A stretch of DNA of 64,000 nucleotides from GYS-P2D sp964522505 (GTDB taxonomy: Bacteria > Bacteroidota > Bacteroidia > Chitinophagales > Saprospiraceae). Each line of letters opens with the position of its first letter. Position 1 is the first letter of the stretch. The notes under the pieces were generated by a model. It had not been told where the DNA came from and did not search any database. It was given only the letters and a program-made list of their open reading frames with translations. The position numbers and the translations under genes are program-made. The stretch covers positions 1-64,000 of the forward strand of contig CAZFWJ010000009.1 of assembly GCA_964522505.1 (NCBI GenBank), given 5' to 3'. This document shows, piece after piece, positions 25,652 through 34,473 of the stretch.

Positions 25652-28123
25652 TTATTCCTCTTCTGAATTTTCACCTCTAACATCTCGTACCACTCCGATA
25701 TCTGCGATTTGATCCTTGTCACTGATGTTAATCACTTTCACTCCTTGCGTTGCGCGCCCCATAATTCTGAATTCTCCAGCGTTAATTCTTATCACTATAC
25801 CACTCTTCGTCGTAACAATCAAGTCATCGTCATCTGAGATTCCTTTAATTGCAAAAACACTTCCAGTCTTATCGGTTACGTTAAGTGTTTTCACACCCTT
25901 GCCGCCCCTATTCGTCTTACGATAGTCCTCTTTATCAGATCGTTTACCAAATCCTTCATCGCTTACCACGAAAATACTTGTCGTAAAGTCATCTTGTGGA
26001 ATACAAACCATACCGACAACTTCATCCTGTTCATTATCAAGGGTGATGCCTTTTACACCAGCAGCACTACGGCCCATAGCTCGTACTTTACTCTCATCAA
26101 ATCGTATCGCACGTCCTCCTCGATTAGCTAAGTATACATCATTAGCACCATCAGTGAGTTTCACACCTAACAGCTGATCACCCTCGTTAATCGTGATAGC
26201 GTTGATACCATTAGTACGTGGACGACTGAATGCCTCGAGATTAGTCTTTTTGATAATTCCCTTCTTAGTGCAGAACATGATAAAGTGCTCGTCTAAGAAC
26301 TCCTTATCCTTTAGGTCTTTGACAATAATATATCCCTTAACATTATCAGCTTTGGGGATGGCAATAATATTTTGAATCACACGACCCTGAGCATTTTTGG
26401 ATGCTTCTGGTATCTCATATACCCTGACCCAGAAACATCTTCCTTGCTCCGTGAATAAGAGTAAGTAGTTATGTGTATCTGCGACAAATAAGTGCTCAAC
26501 AAAATCTGCATCACGTGTCTTACTTCCTTTAGAGCCTCTGCCACCCCTACCCTGGGATTTATATTCTAATGCCTTAGTACGTTTGACATATCCTAAGCTT
26601 GAGATGGTGATAACCACCTCGTCATTAGGTATCATATCCTCAATAGATATTTCTCCATCAGCATGAGATATCTGTGTGCGACGATCATCTCCAAAAGTCT
26701 CTCTTACCTCGCTCAGCTCATCCTTAAGAATTGTCTTTCTTCTTCCTTCATTAGCCAAAATGTCTTTGTAGTCTGTAATCTTAGCCATTAACTCGTCATA
26801 CTCCAGTTGAACCTTCTCACGCTCTAATCCAGTAAGCTTCATCAATCTCATGTCGAGTATAGCTCTTGCTTGGATCTCACTTAATTTGAAAGTCTTCATT
26901 AGGCCTTCCCTGGCAGTCTCTACATCTTTAGAGTTTCTGATCAGCGCAATGACTTCATCCAGATTGTCAAGTGCAATTAGTAATCCCTCAAGGATATGTG
27001 CACGCTCCTCCGCCTTGCGCAGATCATATTGAGTTCTCCTTGTAATAACTTCCAACCTGAACTTGATGAATTCTTCCATCAATTGCTTCAGATTCAATGT
27101 TAATGGGCGTCCGTTAACGAGGACTACATTATTAACACCGTATGAGGTCTGAAGTGGTGTGAACTTGTATAGTTGACTGATTACTACATTGGCGATTGCA
27201 TCCATCTTTAGATCGAGGACGATTCTGACACCGTGTCTATCTGATTCATTGCGGATAGCAGATATACCTTTGATTTTTTCTGCTTCTACTGCATCTCGTA
27301 TTTTGAAGACAAGAGATTGTTGATTAACCTGGTATGGAATCTCTGTTATGACTACTTGATCCCGATTGTTTCGTGTGGTCTCTACATCAACCTTACCTCT
27401 AAGTATAATCTTGCCTCTACCTGTTTCAAAAGCATTCTTTATTCCCTCTGTACCATATATGATACCCCCCGTTGGAAAATCTGGCCCTTTGACATATTGC
27501 ATCAGACCGTCTGTATCAAGTTCAGGATTGTCGACTAGTGCAGTTATTCCATCAATAACCTCACGTAGATTATGCGGCAGCATATTGGTCGCCATACCTA
27601 CTGCAATACCTGTGGCTCCATTAACAAGGAGATTAGGATAACGTGTGGGCATCACTGTCGGCTCCTCAAGAGAGTCGTCAAAATTCAACTGAAAGTCAAC
27701 CGTATCTTTCTTCAGATCGGCAACGATCTCATCGCTTAATTTGCTAAGACGCGCCTCTGTATATCTCATCGCCGCTGGGCCGTCACCTTCAATTGAGCCA
27801 AAGTTTCCTTGCTTATCCACAAGGGGATAGCGCATATTCCACTCCTGAGCCATACGTACCATAGCGTCATAAACAGAGCCGTCACCATGCGGGTGGTATT
27901 TACCCAATACCTCACCTACTATTCTTGCAGACTTCTTATGTGGCTTACTGATAGTAAGACCTAAGTCGGACATACCATACAGTATGCGACGATGCACAGG
28001 CTTAAGACCATCTCTCACATCTGGAAGGGCACGTGATACAATTACCGACATGGAGTAATCGATATATGCCGACTTCATCTCATCCTCTATATTGATGGGA
28101 ATTATACGCTCATTATCTGCCAT
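25652..28123 (-). CDS. gyrA: DNA gyrase subunit A
   Basis: An 823-residue type II topoisomerase subunit that nicks and rejoins DNA with GyrB to introduce negative supercoils. The catalytic Tyr121 is in AMRYTEARL. The winged-helix quinolone region reads GKYHPHGDGSVYD (residues 74-86), so the position equal to E. coli Ser83 is Gly82, while Asp86 is kept. The C-terminal beta-pinwheel contains the GyrA-box QGRGGRG and the expected blades. Length and start (MADNERIIPINIEDEMK) match the family. It has its own -7 box at 28207-28214. ParC-like function is unlikely because the GyrA-box is intact. Confidence 0.97.
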   Translation of the reverse strand: MADNERIIPINIEDEMKSAYIDYSMSVIVSRALPDVRDGLKPVHRRILYGMSDLGLTISKPHKKSARIVGEVLGKYHPHGDGSVYDAMVRMAQEWNMRYPLVDKQGNFGSIEGDGPAAMRYTEARLSKLSDEIVADLKKDTVDFQLNFDDSLEEPTVMPTRYPNLLVNGATGIAVGMATNMLPHNLREVIDGITALVDNPELDTDGLMQYVKGPDFPTGGIIYGTEGIKNAFETGRGKIILRGKVDVETTRNNRDQVVITEIPYQVNQQSLVFKIRDAVEAEKIKGISAIRNESDRHGVRIVLDLKMDAIANVVISQLYKFTPLQTSYGVNNVVLVNGRPLTLNLKQLMEEFIKFRLEVITRRTQYDLRKAEERAHILEGLLIALDNLDEVIALIRNSKDVETAREGLMKTFKLSEIQARAILDMRLMKLTGLEREKVQLEYDELMAKITDYKDILANEGRRKTILKDELSEVRETFGDDRRTQISHADGEISIEDMIPNDEVVITISSLGYVKRTKALEYKSQGRGGRGSKGSKTRDADFVEHLFVADTHNYLLLFTEQGRCFWVRVYEIPEASKNAQGRVIQNIIAIPKADNVKGYIIVKDLKDKEFLDEHFIMFCTKKGIIKKTNLEAFSRPRTNGINAITINEGDQLLGVKLTDGANDVYLANRGGRAIRFDESKVRAMGRSAAGVKGITLDNEQDEVVGMVCIPQDDFTTSIFVVSDEGFGKRSDKEDYRKTNRGGKGVKTLNVTDKTGSVFAIKGISDDDDLIVTTKSGIVIRINAGEFRIMGRATQGVKVINISDKDQIADIGVVRDVRGENSEEE

Positions 28124-28206
28124 ATACTATTAGCTTTGTTTATATAGTTTTTCCACTTAACAATAGCACGATTTATAGTCAAAAAATGTGCTGTGCAAAA
28201 TGGCTA

Positions 28207-28214
28207 CAAAAATA
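28207..28214 (-). promoter_or_regulatory. Candidate -7 box (TATTTTTG) for gyrA
   Basis: Matches TAnnTTTG on the minus strand, 84 bases before the gyrA start. A leader of this length could host supercoiling- or sequence-dependent control. No -33 TTTG is evident. Confidence 0.4.
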
Positions 28215-28367
28215 CGCTTTTATTAAGGAAAATAGTATATCTAAAGCATTGATAATCACAGTGCGAAAGTCGATAATTCTGCAATTGTCGTCATCCTTTA
28301 TAAATGGAATTTGGTTTTATTGATCTTATGCTACAATATTTCAGAATTTGAGTAGTTCATTCTCGTG

Positions 28368-29111
28368 ATGATGCAGTTGTTTTCAGTGTACAAATTGAGC
28401 GATTCAAGACTAATTATGTGCCTTGTGATAGGCATCTTGAGTGTTTCCACTTTGCATAGTCAGATTAATAAGAGTAATACCAACTATCTTGATTACAAGA
28501 ATAAAGACTATTACTTCGGCATATCACTTGGTTTTAATTCCTCTCAACATCAAGTATTTCATTCTCGAGAATTTATTGACAATGGCAATTTTCTGAGAGC
28601 ACAGGGAGCTCCTGCAGTAGGATTCAATGTTCAAGGCATCGTGAATTATAAGATTGGCGAATTCTTTGATATTAGGACTTTACCCGGGTTTACCTTCGCA
28701 ACGAGGCACATTGATTTTCAAACGACTGCCAATGGAGTTAGTACCTTACCTCCTCGTTCATCAATACAATCGATATTTGTCAATGTCCCTTTTTTAGTGA
28801 GGTTTAAGTCGGCCCCATATAAGGATAAGCGTGCTTATGTTGTGGCTGGAATCAATTATTCGTTTGATGTGGCGTCCAACTCTATGGCTCGTGGGGCAGA
28901 TCAGTTGATACAAGTAGATCCTCATGATTTTCAGTTAGAAGCTGGGGTTGGAATGCAGTTCTTCTTTCCGTACTTCATATTGTCACCAGAGATTAAGTTT
29001 TCTCAAGGTGTCAACAACACCCTCCTTTTCAACAATCAGATTGAAGAGTCCACGATTATCGAGAAATTACTGAGTCGAGTCCTCACGTTCTCTTTTCATT
29101 TTGAAGGATAA
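28368..29111 (+). CDS. porT: PorT-family outer-membrane beta-barrel (type IX secretion)
   Basis: A 247-residue outer-membrane barrel with an N-terminal signal (hydrophobic run MCLVIGILSVSTLHSQ). The pattern of strands and the order of features match PorT/SprT: YYFGISLGFN near residue 45, IVNYKIGEFFDIRTLPGFTF, a strand IFVNVPFLVRFKS, YVVAGINYSFD and PYFILSPEIKFSQGVNN, ending in an FSFHFE strand. PorT is a component needed for the type IX secretion system that exports CTD proteins. Other T9SS genes are not in the window, which is normal since they are scattered. GTG 28365 or ATG 28371 are alternative starts. The end overlaps acpH by 16 bases, convergent. Confidence 0.75.
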   Translation: MMQLFSVYKLSDSRLIMCLVIGILSVSTLHSQINKSNTNYLDYKNKDYYFGISLGFNSSQHQVFHSREFIDNGNFLRAQGAPAVGFNVQGIVNYKIGEFFDIRTLPGFTFATRHIDFQTTANGVSTLPPRSSIQSIFVNVPFLVRFKSAPYKDKRAYVVAGINYSFDVASNSMARGADQLIQVDPHDFQLEAGVGMQFFFPYFILSPEIKFSQGVNNTLLFNNQIEESTIIEKLLSRVLTFSFHFEG

Positions 29112-29704
29112 TCGTCCTCTACAGATTGCCATATCTTTGGAAGTGTTGTCTGTAGCCCATTATAGAGTTCTATGAAATTGGAATTGAGTATGTCAAAATG
29201 ATCGTACATTTCCAGTACTGCTCCTTGGAAATCGCTTTCAAATCGTGTTCGATCATCCATTCGCTTCATCACACCTAACATCCCTTCCTTGCTTTGGTAT
29301 ACTTGTAGATATCGATGTGATAAGAGGCTCTCAACATGTCTTTTGTGCCCTCCTTCTGTGAGAGTAGCAAACATTAGCTCAAACTGTTTATAGACACCAA
29401 GTTCAAATTGATCAAATGACAAATTGATAAATCTCCCCCAGTTATGACATAAGAAATGATCGTGGAGTATATCTACGATAACAGTGGCATATCTGCCATG
29501 ATTTTTTCTAAAGAGATCTACTGATTGAAGAAACGAAGGATGATCATCAGTATAGGCGTCTATTTTACGATGGAGATAAATACCTCTCATTACTTCCATT
29601 GGAAGTGTCTTAGATTCATTAACTGTGATGTCGTCTGCTATGAAATTACCCAGCATGATGTGTGGATCATCGAGAGATAAACTGAGATGGGCGAGGTAAT
29701 TCAT
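29096..29704 (-). CDS. acpH: Acyl carrier protein phosphodiesterase (AcpH/DUF479)
   Basis: A 202-residue member of the AcpH family. Visible marks are MNYLAHLSLS and MLGNFIADDI at the start, GIYLHRKIDAYTDDHP and the His/Asp stretch DILHDHFLCHNW. In E. coli the enzyme removes the phosphopantetheine arm of acyl carrier protein; the metal-binding His and Asp of the HD-like fold are visible. The family has also been linked to other phosphoesters, so the exact role is inferred. It is convergent with porT, overlapping 16 bases. Confidence 0.85.
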   Translation of the reverse strand: MNYLAHLSLSLDDPHIMLGNFIADDITVNESKTLPMEVMRGIYLHRKIDAYTDDHPSFLQSVDLFRKNHGRYATVIVDILHDHFLCHNWGRFINLSFDQFELGVYKQFELMFATLTEGGHKRHVESLLSHRYLQVYQSKEGMLGVMKRMDDRTRFESDFQGAVLEMYDHFDILNSNFIELYNGLQTTLPKIWQSVEDDYPSK

Positions 29705-29729
29705 CTCCCAAATATGTGCAAGATTAAAA

Positions 29730-29737
29730 TATCTTTG
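29730..29737 (+). promoter_or_regulatory. -7 box (TATCTTTG) for ychF
   Basis: An exact TAnnTTTG, 30 bases before the ychF ATG. Confidence 0.55.
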
Positions 29738-29766
29738 GCATCTTTTTAAGGATAAAAAAGTTCATC

Positions 29767-30864
29767 ATGTCTCTTAAATGTGGAATTGTAGGATTGCCAA
29801 ACGTGGGTAAATCAACACTATTTAACGCATTAACTAATGCCAAAGCTCTTGCTGCTAACTACCCTTTCGCAACGAAAGATCCAAATGTGGGAGTGATCAC
29901 AGTACCAGACAGCAGACTTCAAGCCTTGGCTGATCTCATTTCACCGCAAAAAATCATCCCTACTACGGTTGACATTGTTGATATCGCTGGTCTTATTAAA
30001 GGGGCAAGCCAAGGTGAAGGATTGGGAAATCAATTTCTTGCCAACATCCGTGAAGTTGATGCCATAATACATGTAGTAAGATGTTTTGATAATGATAATA
30101 TAGTCCACGTCGATGGGAACGTCGATCCGGTGAGAGACAAAGATATCATCGATACAGAATTACTTCTTAAGGATATAGATGGCCTTGATAAGAGATTGGA
30201 AAAACTGCAGAAGGCCGCTAAGAGCGGCGCCAAAGAGGACAAAGCCCGATATGAATTTGCAAAGGAACTGAAAGCGTTCTTAGAAACTGGCAAGCCTGCC
30301 AGAGCTTATGAGGTGCCTGAACTACATGAGGACCTATTCAAGGAATTCTATCTTCTCACGGCAAAACCTATCTTGTATGTATGTAACGTCGATGAGAATA
30401 GTGCCAAGGACGGTAACGACTATGCAGCTAAGCTTATCGATCATGTCAAGGATGAAAAAGCCGAAGTGATCCTTATCTCAGCTGCTATAGAAGCAGAAAT
30501 CATCCAGTTGGATACAGACGAGGAGAAACTGATGTTTTTAGAAGAAATGAGTTTGACCGAGCCAGGTGTTAATCGATTGATTCACTCGAGTTATAAACTG
30601 CTCAACCTGATTACTTACTTCACAGCTGGGGAGAAAGAGGTTCGAGCTTGGACTGTCTTGAGGGGTTCTACAGCACCACAAGCGGCTGGTGTGATCCACA
30701 CAGATTTTGAGAAAGGCTTCATCCGTGCAGAAGTCATCAAATATGCTGATTACATCGAGCATGGTTCAGAAGCTAAAGTCAAAGAAGCAGGTCGATTAGG
30801 CGTCGAAGGTAAAGACTATATCGTCGATGATGGTGATGTGATGCACTTTAGGTTTAATGTGTAG
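29767..30864 (+). CDS. ychF: Redox-regulated ATPase YchF
   Basis: A 365-residue Obg-family P-loop protein. G1 GLPNVGKST is at residues 9-17, G3 DIAGLIKGA follows, and NVDE replaces the usual NKxD, as expected for YchF, which prefers ATP. A coiled-coil domain and a C-terminal TGS domain (FTAGEKEVRAWT to DGDVMHFRFNV) complete it. It binds ribosomes and is linked to stress and translation control. Length and domain order are standard, and it stands alone downstream of a strong -7 box. Confidence 0.97.
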   Translation: MSLKCGIVGLPNVGKSTLFNALTNAKALAANYPFATKDPNVGVITVPDSRLQALADLISPQKIIPTTVDIVDIAGLIKGASQGEGLGNQFLANIREVDAIIHVVRCFDNDNIVHVDGNVDPVRDKDIIDTELLLKDIDGLDKRLEKLQKAAKSGAKEDKARYEFAKELKAFLETGKPARAYEVPELHEDLFKEFYLLTAKPILYVCNVDENSAKDGNDYAAKLIDHVKDEKAEVILISAAIEAEIIQLDTDEEKLMFLEEMSLTEPGVNRLIHSSYKLLNLITYFTAGEKEVRAWTVLRGSTAPQAAGVIHTDFEKGFIRAEVIKYADYIEHGSEAKVKEAGRLGVEGKDYIVDDGDVMHFRFNV

Positions 30865-30951
30865 AGATTTTAGTGAGATCTCTCTGCAGACAAATTGAGC
30901 AAAAATAAAGCTGACTCATCACAAAAACGATTCAGCCTTCGTTTTCCTATC

Positions 30952-31830
30952 ATGAAGCATATTACAACAGGCTCAAAGCTATTTCTATTACTATTTATAA
31001 TACTATTAGCGGCATGTGGAGATGAAGAGGTAGAGATTCAGCAAGACTTCAGCAGTGCCGTGGAAGATTTTGATATTACATATGGTAATGATGAGCTCCA
31101 GACCTATGATTTGTTTCTACCCGCAGGAAGATCGAGTGCAACGACAGATCTCGTATTACTTATTCATGGTGGTGGATGGACATCTGGTGATAAAAGCGAT
31201 ATAGATGGTATCGTTGACCTACTTCAAACTACCATGCCCGATTATGCGATAGCTAATATGAATTATCGACTTGACATCGATCCAGATCGACTATTTGTTG
31301 ACCATATGGATGATGTAGACGCAGTAATCACGGACTTAATGGACGATAATACAGTGCTTGGCATTAGCAATAATATCATGTTAGCTGGTGTGAGTGCTGG
31401 AGGACATATGACGCTACTTTATGCCTACTCAAGAAATAACGATGACTATGTGAAGCTTGCAGGTAACATTATAGGTCCGACTAATTTTTTAGATCCGTCA
31501 TACGTAGATTCTGATAATCCTACATTTATTGCTACGATCTCGGCTATTATTGCTGCGACTGACAGGCCACTTAGTGATACTGATTTTTATAATGCCGTAA
31601 GTCCTATACATTTCGTAGATGGTTCAACGGTTCCGACTATACAGTTTTTAGGTGATCAAGATCCATTGATTCCAATAACACAAGGCACATCTCTACGGGA
31701 TGAACTCAATAGTTCAGGCATCACGAACGACTTAATCATTTATGAAGGCGAAGGCCATGGATGGACAAATCCAGACAACTGGACAGACACTGCTGAGCGT
31801 TTTGCAGCTTTTGCAGCTGATAATATGTAA
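30952..31830 (+). CDS. Alpha/beta-hydrolase lipoprotein (esterase, HSL/BD-FAE-like)
   Basis: A 292-residue lipoprotein: the signal ends LLAACGDEE. The hydrolase core has the oxyanion HGGGW (LLIHGGGWTSGDKS), the nucleophile elbow GVSAGG, and the Asp and His near DQDPLI and EGHGW. The family includes carboxylesterases and feruloyl esterases acting on soluble or plant-derived esters in the envelope. The start at ATG 30952 is chosen for the signal; a TTG at 30895 gives an unlikely leader. It is monocistronic, 87 bases after ychF. Confidence 0.82.
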   Translation: MKHITTGSKLFLLLFIILLAACGDEEVEIQQDFSSAVEDFDITYGNDELQTYDLFLPAGRSSATTDLVLLIHGGGWTSGDKSDIDGIVDLLQTTMPDYAIANMNYRLDIDPDRLFVDHMDDVDAVITDLMDDNTVLGISNNIMLAGVSAGGHMTLLYAYSRNNDDYVKLAGNIIGPTNFLDPSYVDSDNPTFIATISAIIAATDRPLSDTDFYNAVSPIHFVDGSTVPTIQFLGDQDPLIPITQGTSLRDELNSSGITNDLIIYEGEGHGWTNPDNWTDTAERFAAFAADNM

Positions 31831-31861
31831 AGCGAACTGTATAAGAAGCCTACCTGAGTGC

Positions 31862-32842
31862 CTATCTATACATTACTTCTTTGACGGCCTTAATCACTTT
31901 AGTAGGATTGGGCATATACTCTTCAACAAAAGGAGCCCCATAAGGTAATGAAGTATCAGCGGCATTAACTCTTGTTACTGGAGCGTCGAGGTAATCAAAG
32001 GCGTACTTTTGAATCTCGTAAGCGATCTCCGCACTTACTCCAGCAAATGGCCATGATTCATCAACTACAACAAGTCGATTCGTCTTCTTCACTGACTCTA
32101 CAATCGTCTTGTGATCTAATGGTCTAATGGTACGTAGGTCGATTACTTCAGCACTAATACCCTCTTTTTCTAACTCTGCTGCGGCAGCCTTAGAAACTTC
32201 CATCATCTTGTTGAAAGAAACTATAGTAACATCTGTACCTTCTTTTCTGACAGCTGCAACACCAATTGGTGTTAAGTACTCTTCCTCTGGCACTTCGCCT
32301 TTCAGACCATAGAGCATCTCTGACTCCATAAAGCAGACAGGATCATTATCACGGATTGCTGATTTGAGCAGTCCTTTTGAATCTTTTGGATCTACAATAG
32401 ATATGACCTTAAGACCGGGTGTGTTAGCCATCCAACTCTCAAAAGTCTGTGAGTGTTGTTGTGCTAATTGACCTGCAGCACCAGATGGACCTCTGAACAC
32501 TATAGGGCAATTGAATTGACCAGCAGACTGAGATAGTGTTTTAGCAGCATTATTAACAATCTGATCGAATGCTAAGATTGCAAAGTTCCATGTCATGAAT
32601 TCTACAATGGGACGTAAGCCATTCATGGCAGCGCCTACACCAATACCCGCAAACCCCAGTTCGGCTATCGGTGTATCGATGACACGCTCAGGACCGAATT
32701 CATCGAGCATTCCTTTGCTCACCTTATAGGCACCATTATACTCTGCTACTTCTTCTCCCATGAGAAAGACATCCTGATCTCTTCTCATCTCTTCACTCAT
32801 TGCCTCACCGAGGGCTTGTCTTAATGTTATTATTCTACTCAT
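31862..32842 (-). CDS. pdhB: Pyruvate dehydrogenase E1 component subunit beta
   Basis: A 326-residue transketolase-family beta subunit (ITLRQALGEAMSEEM to NPTKVIKAVKEVMYR). Typical marks are FLMGEEVAEYNGAYKVSKG, DTPIAELGFAGIGVGAA, RGPSGAAGQLAQQHSQ and the C-terminal VVVDESWPFAGV. With E1 alpha and ThDP it decarboxylates pyruvate for the dihydrolipoyl acetyltransferase. E1 alpha and E2 are not nearby, so the complex is split across the genome. ATG 32842 is preferred over TTG 32866. A TATTTTTG box lies just upstream. Confidence 0.92.
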   Translation of the reverse strand: MSRIITLRQALGEAMSEEMRRDQDVFLMGEEVAEYNGAYKVSKGMLDEFGPERVIDTPIAELGFAGIGVGAAMNGLRPIVEFMTWNFAILAFDQIVNNAAKTLSQSAGQFNCPIVFRGPSGAAGQLAQQHSQTFESWMANTPGLKVISIVDPKDSKGLLKSAIRDNDPVCFMESEMLYGLKGEVPEEEYLTPIGVAAVRKEGTDVTIVSFNKMMEVSKAAAAELEKEGISAEVIDLRTIRPLDHKTIVESVKKTNRLVVVDESWPFAGVSAEIAYEIQKYAFDYLDAPVTRVNAADTSLPYGAPFVEEYMPNPTKVIKAVKEVMYR

Positions 32843-32863
32843 GACGACGGTTGAATATTTGTA

Positions 32864-32871
32864 CAAAAATA
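32864..32871 (-). promoter_or_regulatory. Candidate -7 box (TATTTTTG) for pdhB
   Basis: Matches TAnnTTTG on the minus strand, 22 bases before the ATG at 32842; the TTG alternative start overlaps it and is therefore unlikely. Confidence 0.45.
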
Positions 32872-32902
32872 GTATTCTGTGCTTGCAAAGGAAGTACTGA
32901 AC

Positions 32903-34231
32903 TCAGTTTTTGATGACCTCGACAGGTTTAATGTTGCCAAAGTTGCCGGAGCTCATCAATAGATAGGTTTCATGCTGGCCTGTTTCGTCCTGCAATATAG
33001 ACTTCAGGCCGTCTACCCTATCTATCACATTGAGATTAGGATGATTAAAGCAGTCGGCAATAAACTCAACACTGAGAGGAGGTAGTCTCTTTCTGGCAAC
33101 AACCTGGGGATCATAGAACACGAGAGCTCGATCAGCACCATCAAGAGCCCCACTGTATTGTGGGATAAATTCTTTATTGAGACTGCTATAGGTATGTAGC
33201 TCAAGTACACCAAGTATACTAGAATCGGCATATCGCTCTCTAACAGCAAGAACTGTAGCTTTTACTTTTGAAGGAGCGTGTGCAAAATCACGATAGATTA
33301 TTGGATCATTACTAACTAATGATAATCTCTTGTCTACACCAGTGAAGCCTGAGATAGCGTTTAGAAATTCTGTAGGTTCTATATTTATATGTTGACAGGC
33401 AATGAGAGCTGCATGAAGATTAGCACGGTTATGTGCACCGAATACATTTATAGCATACTCTTGTTCGTCATACTTTATCCCATCACCAGCGACTTCTAAT
33501 GGTTCATAAGCTCTCTTATTAACATCGGGTGCCTCTATTACTAGCCGCTTCAGTTCTGCATCTCTTTTGTCGTAAATGATGACCGAATGATCATTCATTG
33601 AGTTATAGAGACTTCTGAATTGGGACAGATAATTCTCATAGGTGGGAAAGACATTCATGTGATCCCAAGACACGCCCGTTGTAATGACTACGTCTCCTTG
33701 ATAGTGCAGCATCTTTGGCCGATTATCTAATCTGCTACTGAGGTATTCGTCACCTTCTACCACAGCTATATCGGCATCATCGGAAAGTTTGACCATTCTA
33801 TCAAAACCGTCGATTAAACCACCTACAAGATAATCGAATGAGATTCCGAGCTTATTGAGAGCATACATAATCATCGCAGTCGTGGTCGTTTTGCCATGAC
33901 TTCCAGTGACGACAATTTTCTTCTTAGGGGCGATATGCTTGGCGATGAACTCGGGAAAAGACTCAATACGCAATCCTAATTCTTGAGCCTTGATCAATTC
34001 TGGATTATCTAGTTGGGCATGCATACCAAGGATTATTAGATCTATATCTGAACTGATTCTGGAACTATCCCAGCCCATTCGTGGAGGTAGTAAGCTCACA
34101 GAGTTTAGGCGGCTCAGGGCAGGTTCGTAAATCTCGTCATCCGATCCAGTAACCTGATGACCAAGTGCTTGTAGCTCCATTGCAAGGTTGTGCATAATGC
34201 TGCCTCCAACGGCGATTAAGTGTATAACCAT
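32903..34231 (-). CDS. mpl: UDP-N-acetylmuramate:L-alanyl-gamma-D-glutamyl-meso-diaminopimelate ligase (Mpl)
   Basis: A 442-residue Mur ligase. The N-terminal UDP-binding Rossmann part starts HLIAVGGSIMHNLA. The ATP loop GSHGKTTTT is at residues 110-118. The central VVEGDEYLSS and GVSWDHMNVFPT, and the C-terminal RDFAHAPSKVKA, are typical of Mpl rather than MurC. The enzyme joins a recycled tripeptide to UDP-MurNAc, so this bacterium recycles murein. It lies 60 bases before pdhB on the same strand. Its promoter would be in the divergent region that also serves the small lipoprotein. Confidence 0.9.
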   Translation of the reverse strand: MVIHLIAVGGSIMHNLAMELQALGHQVTGSDDEIYEPALSRLNSVSLLPPRMGWDSSRISSDIDLIILGMHAQLDNPELIKAQELGLRIESFPEFIAKHIAPKKKIVVTGSHGKTTTTAMIMYALNKLGISFDYLVGGLIDGFDRMVKLSDDADIAVVEGDEYLSSRLDNRPKMLHYQGDVVITTGVSWDHMNVFPTYENYLSQFRSLYNSMNDHSVIIYDKRDAELKRLVIEAPDVNKRAYEPLEVAGDGIKYDEQEYAINVFGAHNRANLHAALIACQHINIEPTEFLNAISGFTGVDKRLSLVSNDPIIYRDFAHAPSKVKATVLAVRERYADSSILGVLELHTYSSLNKEFIPQYSGALDGADRALVFYDPQVVARKRLPPLSVEFIADCFNHPNLNVIDRVDGLKSILQDETGQHETYLLMSSGNFGNIKPVEVIKN

Positions 34232-34247
34232 AATTTAGTCTAAACGT

Positions 34248-34272
34248 ATTACAAATATTTGTAATATCTTTG
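34248..34272. promoter_or_regulatory. Palindrome ATTACAAATATTTGTAAT overlapping -7 box TATCTTTG
   Basis: A perfect 18-bp palindrome (34248-34265) touches a perfect plus-strand -7 box (34265-34272). It lies between the divergent genes mpl (starts 34231) and the small lipoprotein (starts 34336). A repressor bound there would occlude the plus-strand promoter and probably the mpl side too. The regulator is unknown. Confidence 0.5.
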
Positions 34273-34335
34273 TTTACAAAGGTTGTAAAACATAAATAGA
34301 ATTTTGTCGTTTTATAACCGTCAAATTATACCCAA

Positions 34336-34473
34336 ATGAAAAAGAATAGAAAGCAAATAGTACAATTAGCATTTGCAGCATTGGCGATCGTAACGTTGAG
34401 TTCATGTAATAGAGGAACAGGATGTCCTTCAAATTTCGATATCCAGCCGATCTTTAGCTTTTTTGGATTCTAA
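34336..34473 (+). CDS. Small lipoprotein (45 residues)
   Basis: Not a long ORF but well supported. The signal MKKNRKQIVQLAFAALAI is followed by a lipobox ending in LSSC at residues 21-24, giving a mature peptide of 22 residues (CNRGTGCPSNFDIQPIFSFF plus GF). A strong -7 box and palindrome precede it by about 65 bases. I recall similar tiny lipoproteins ending with CNRGxGCPxxF in Bacteroidota, role unknown. Its end overlaps the TTG start of mnmD by 11 bases, so the two are likely coupled. Confidence 0.8.
   Translation: MKKNRKQIVQLAFAALAIVTLSSCNRGTGCPSNFDIQPIFSFFGF

Noticed and set aside
30895..30951. A TTG start for the esterase lipoprotein
   Set aside because: It adds 19 non-signal residues before a clear lipoprotein signal.
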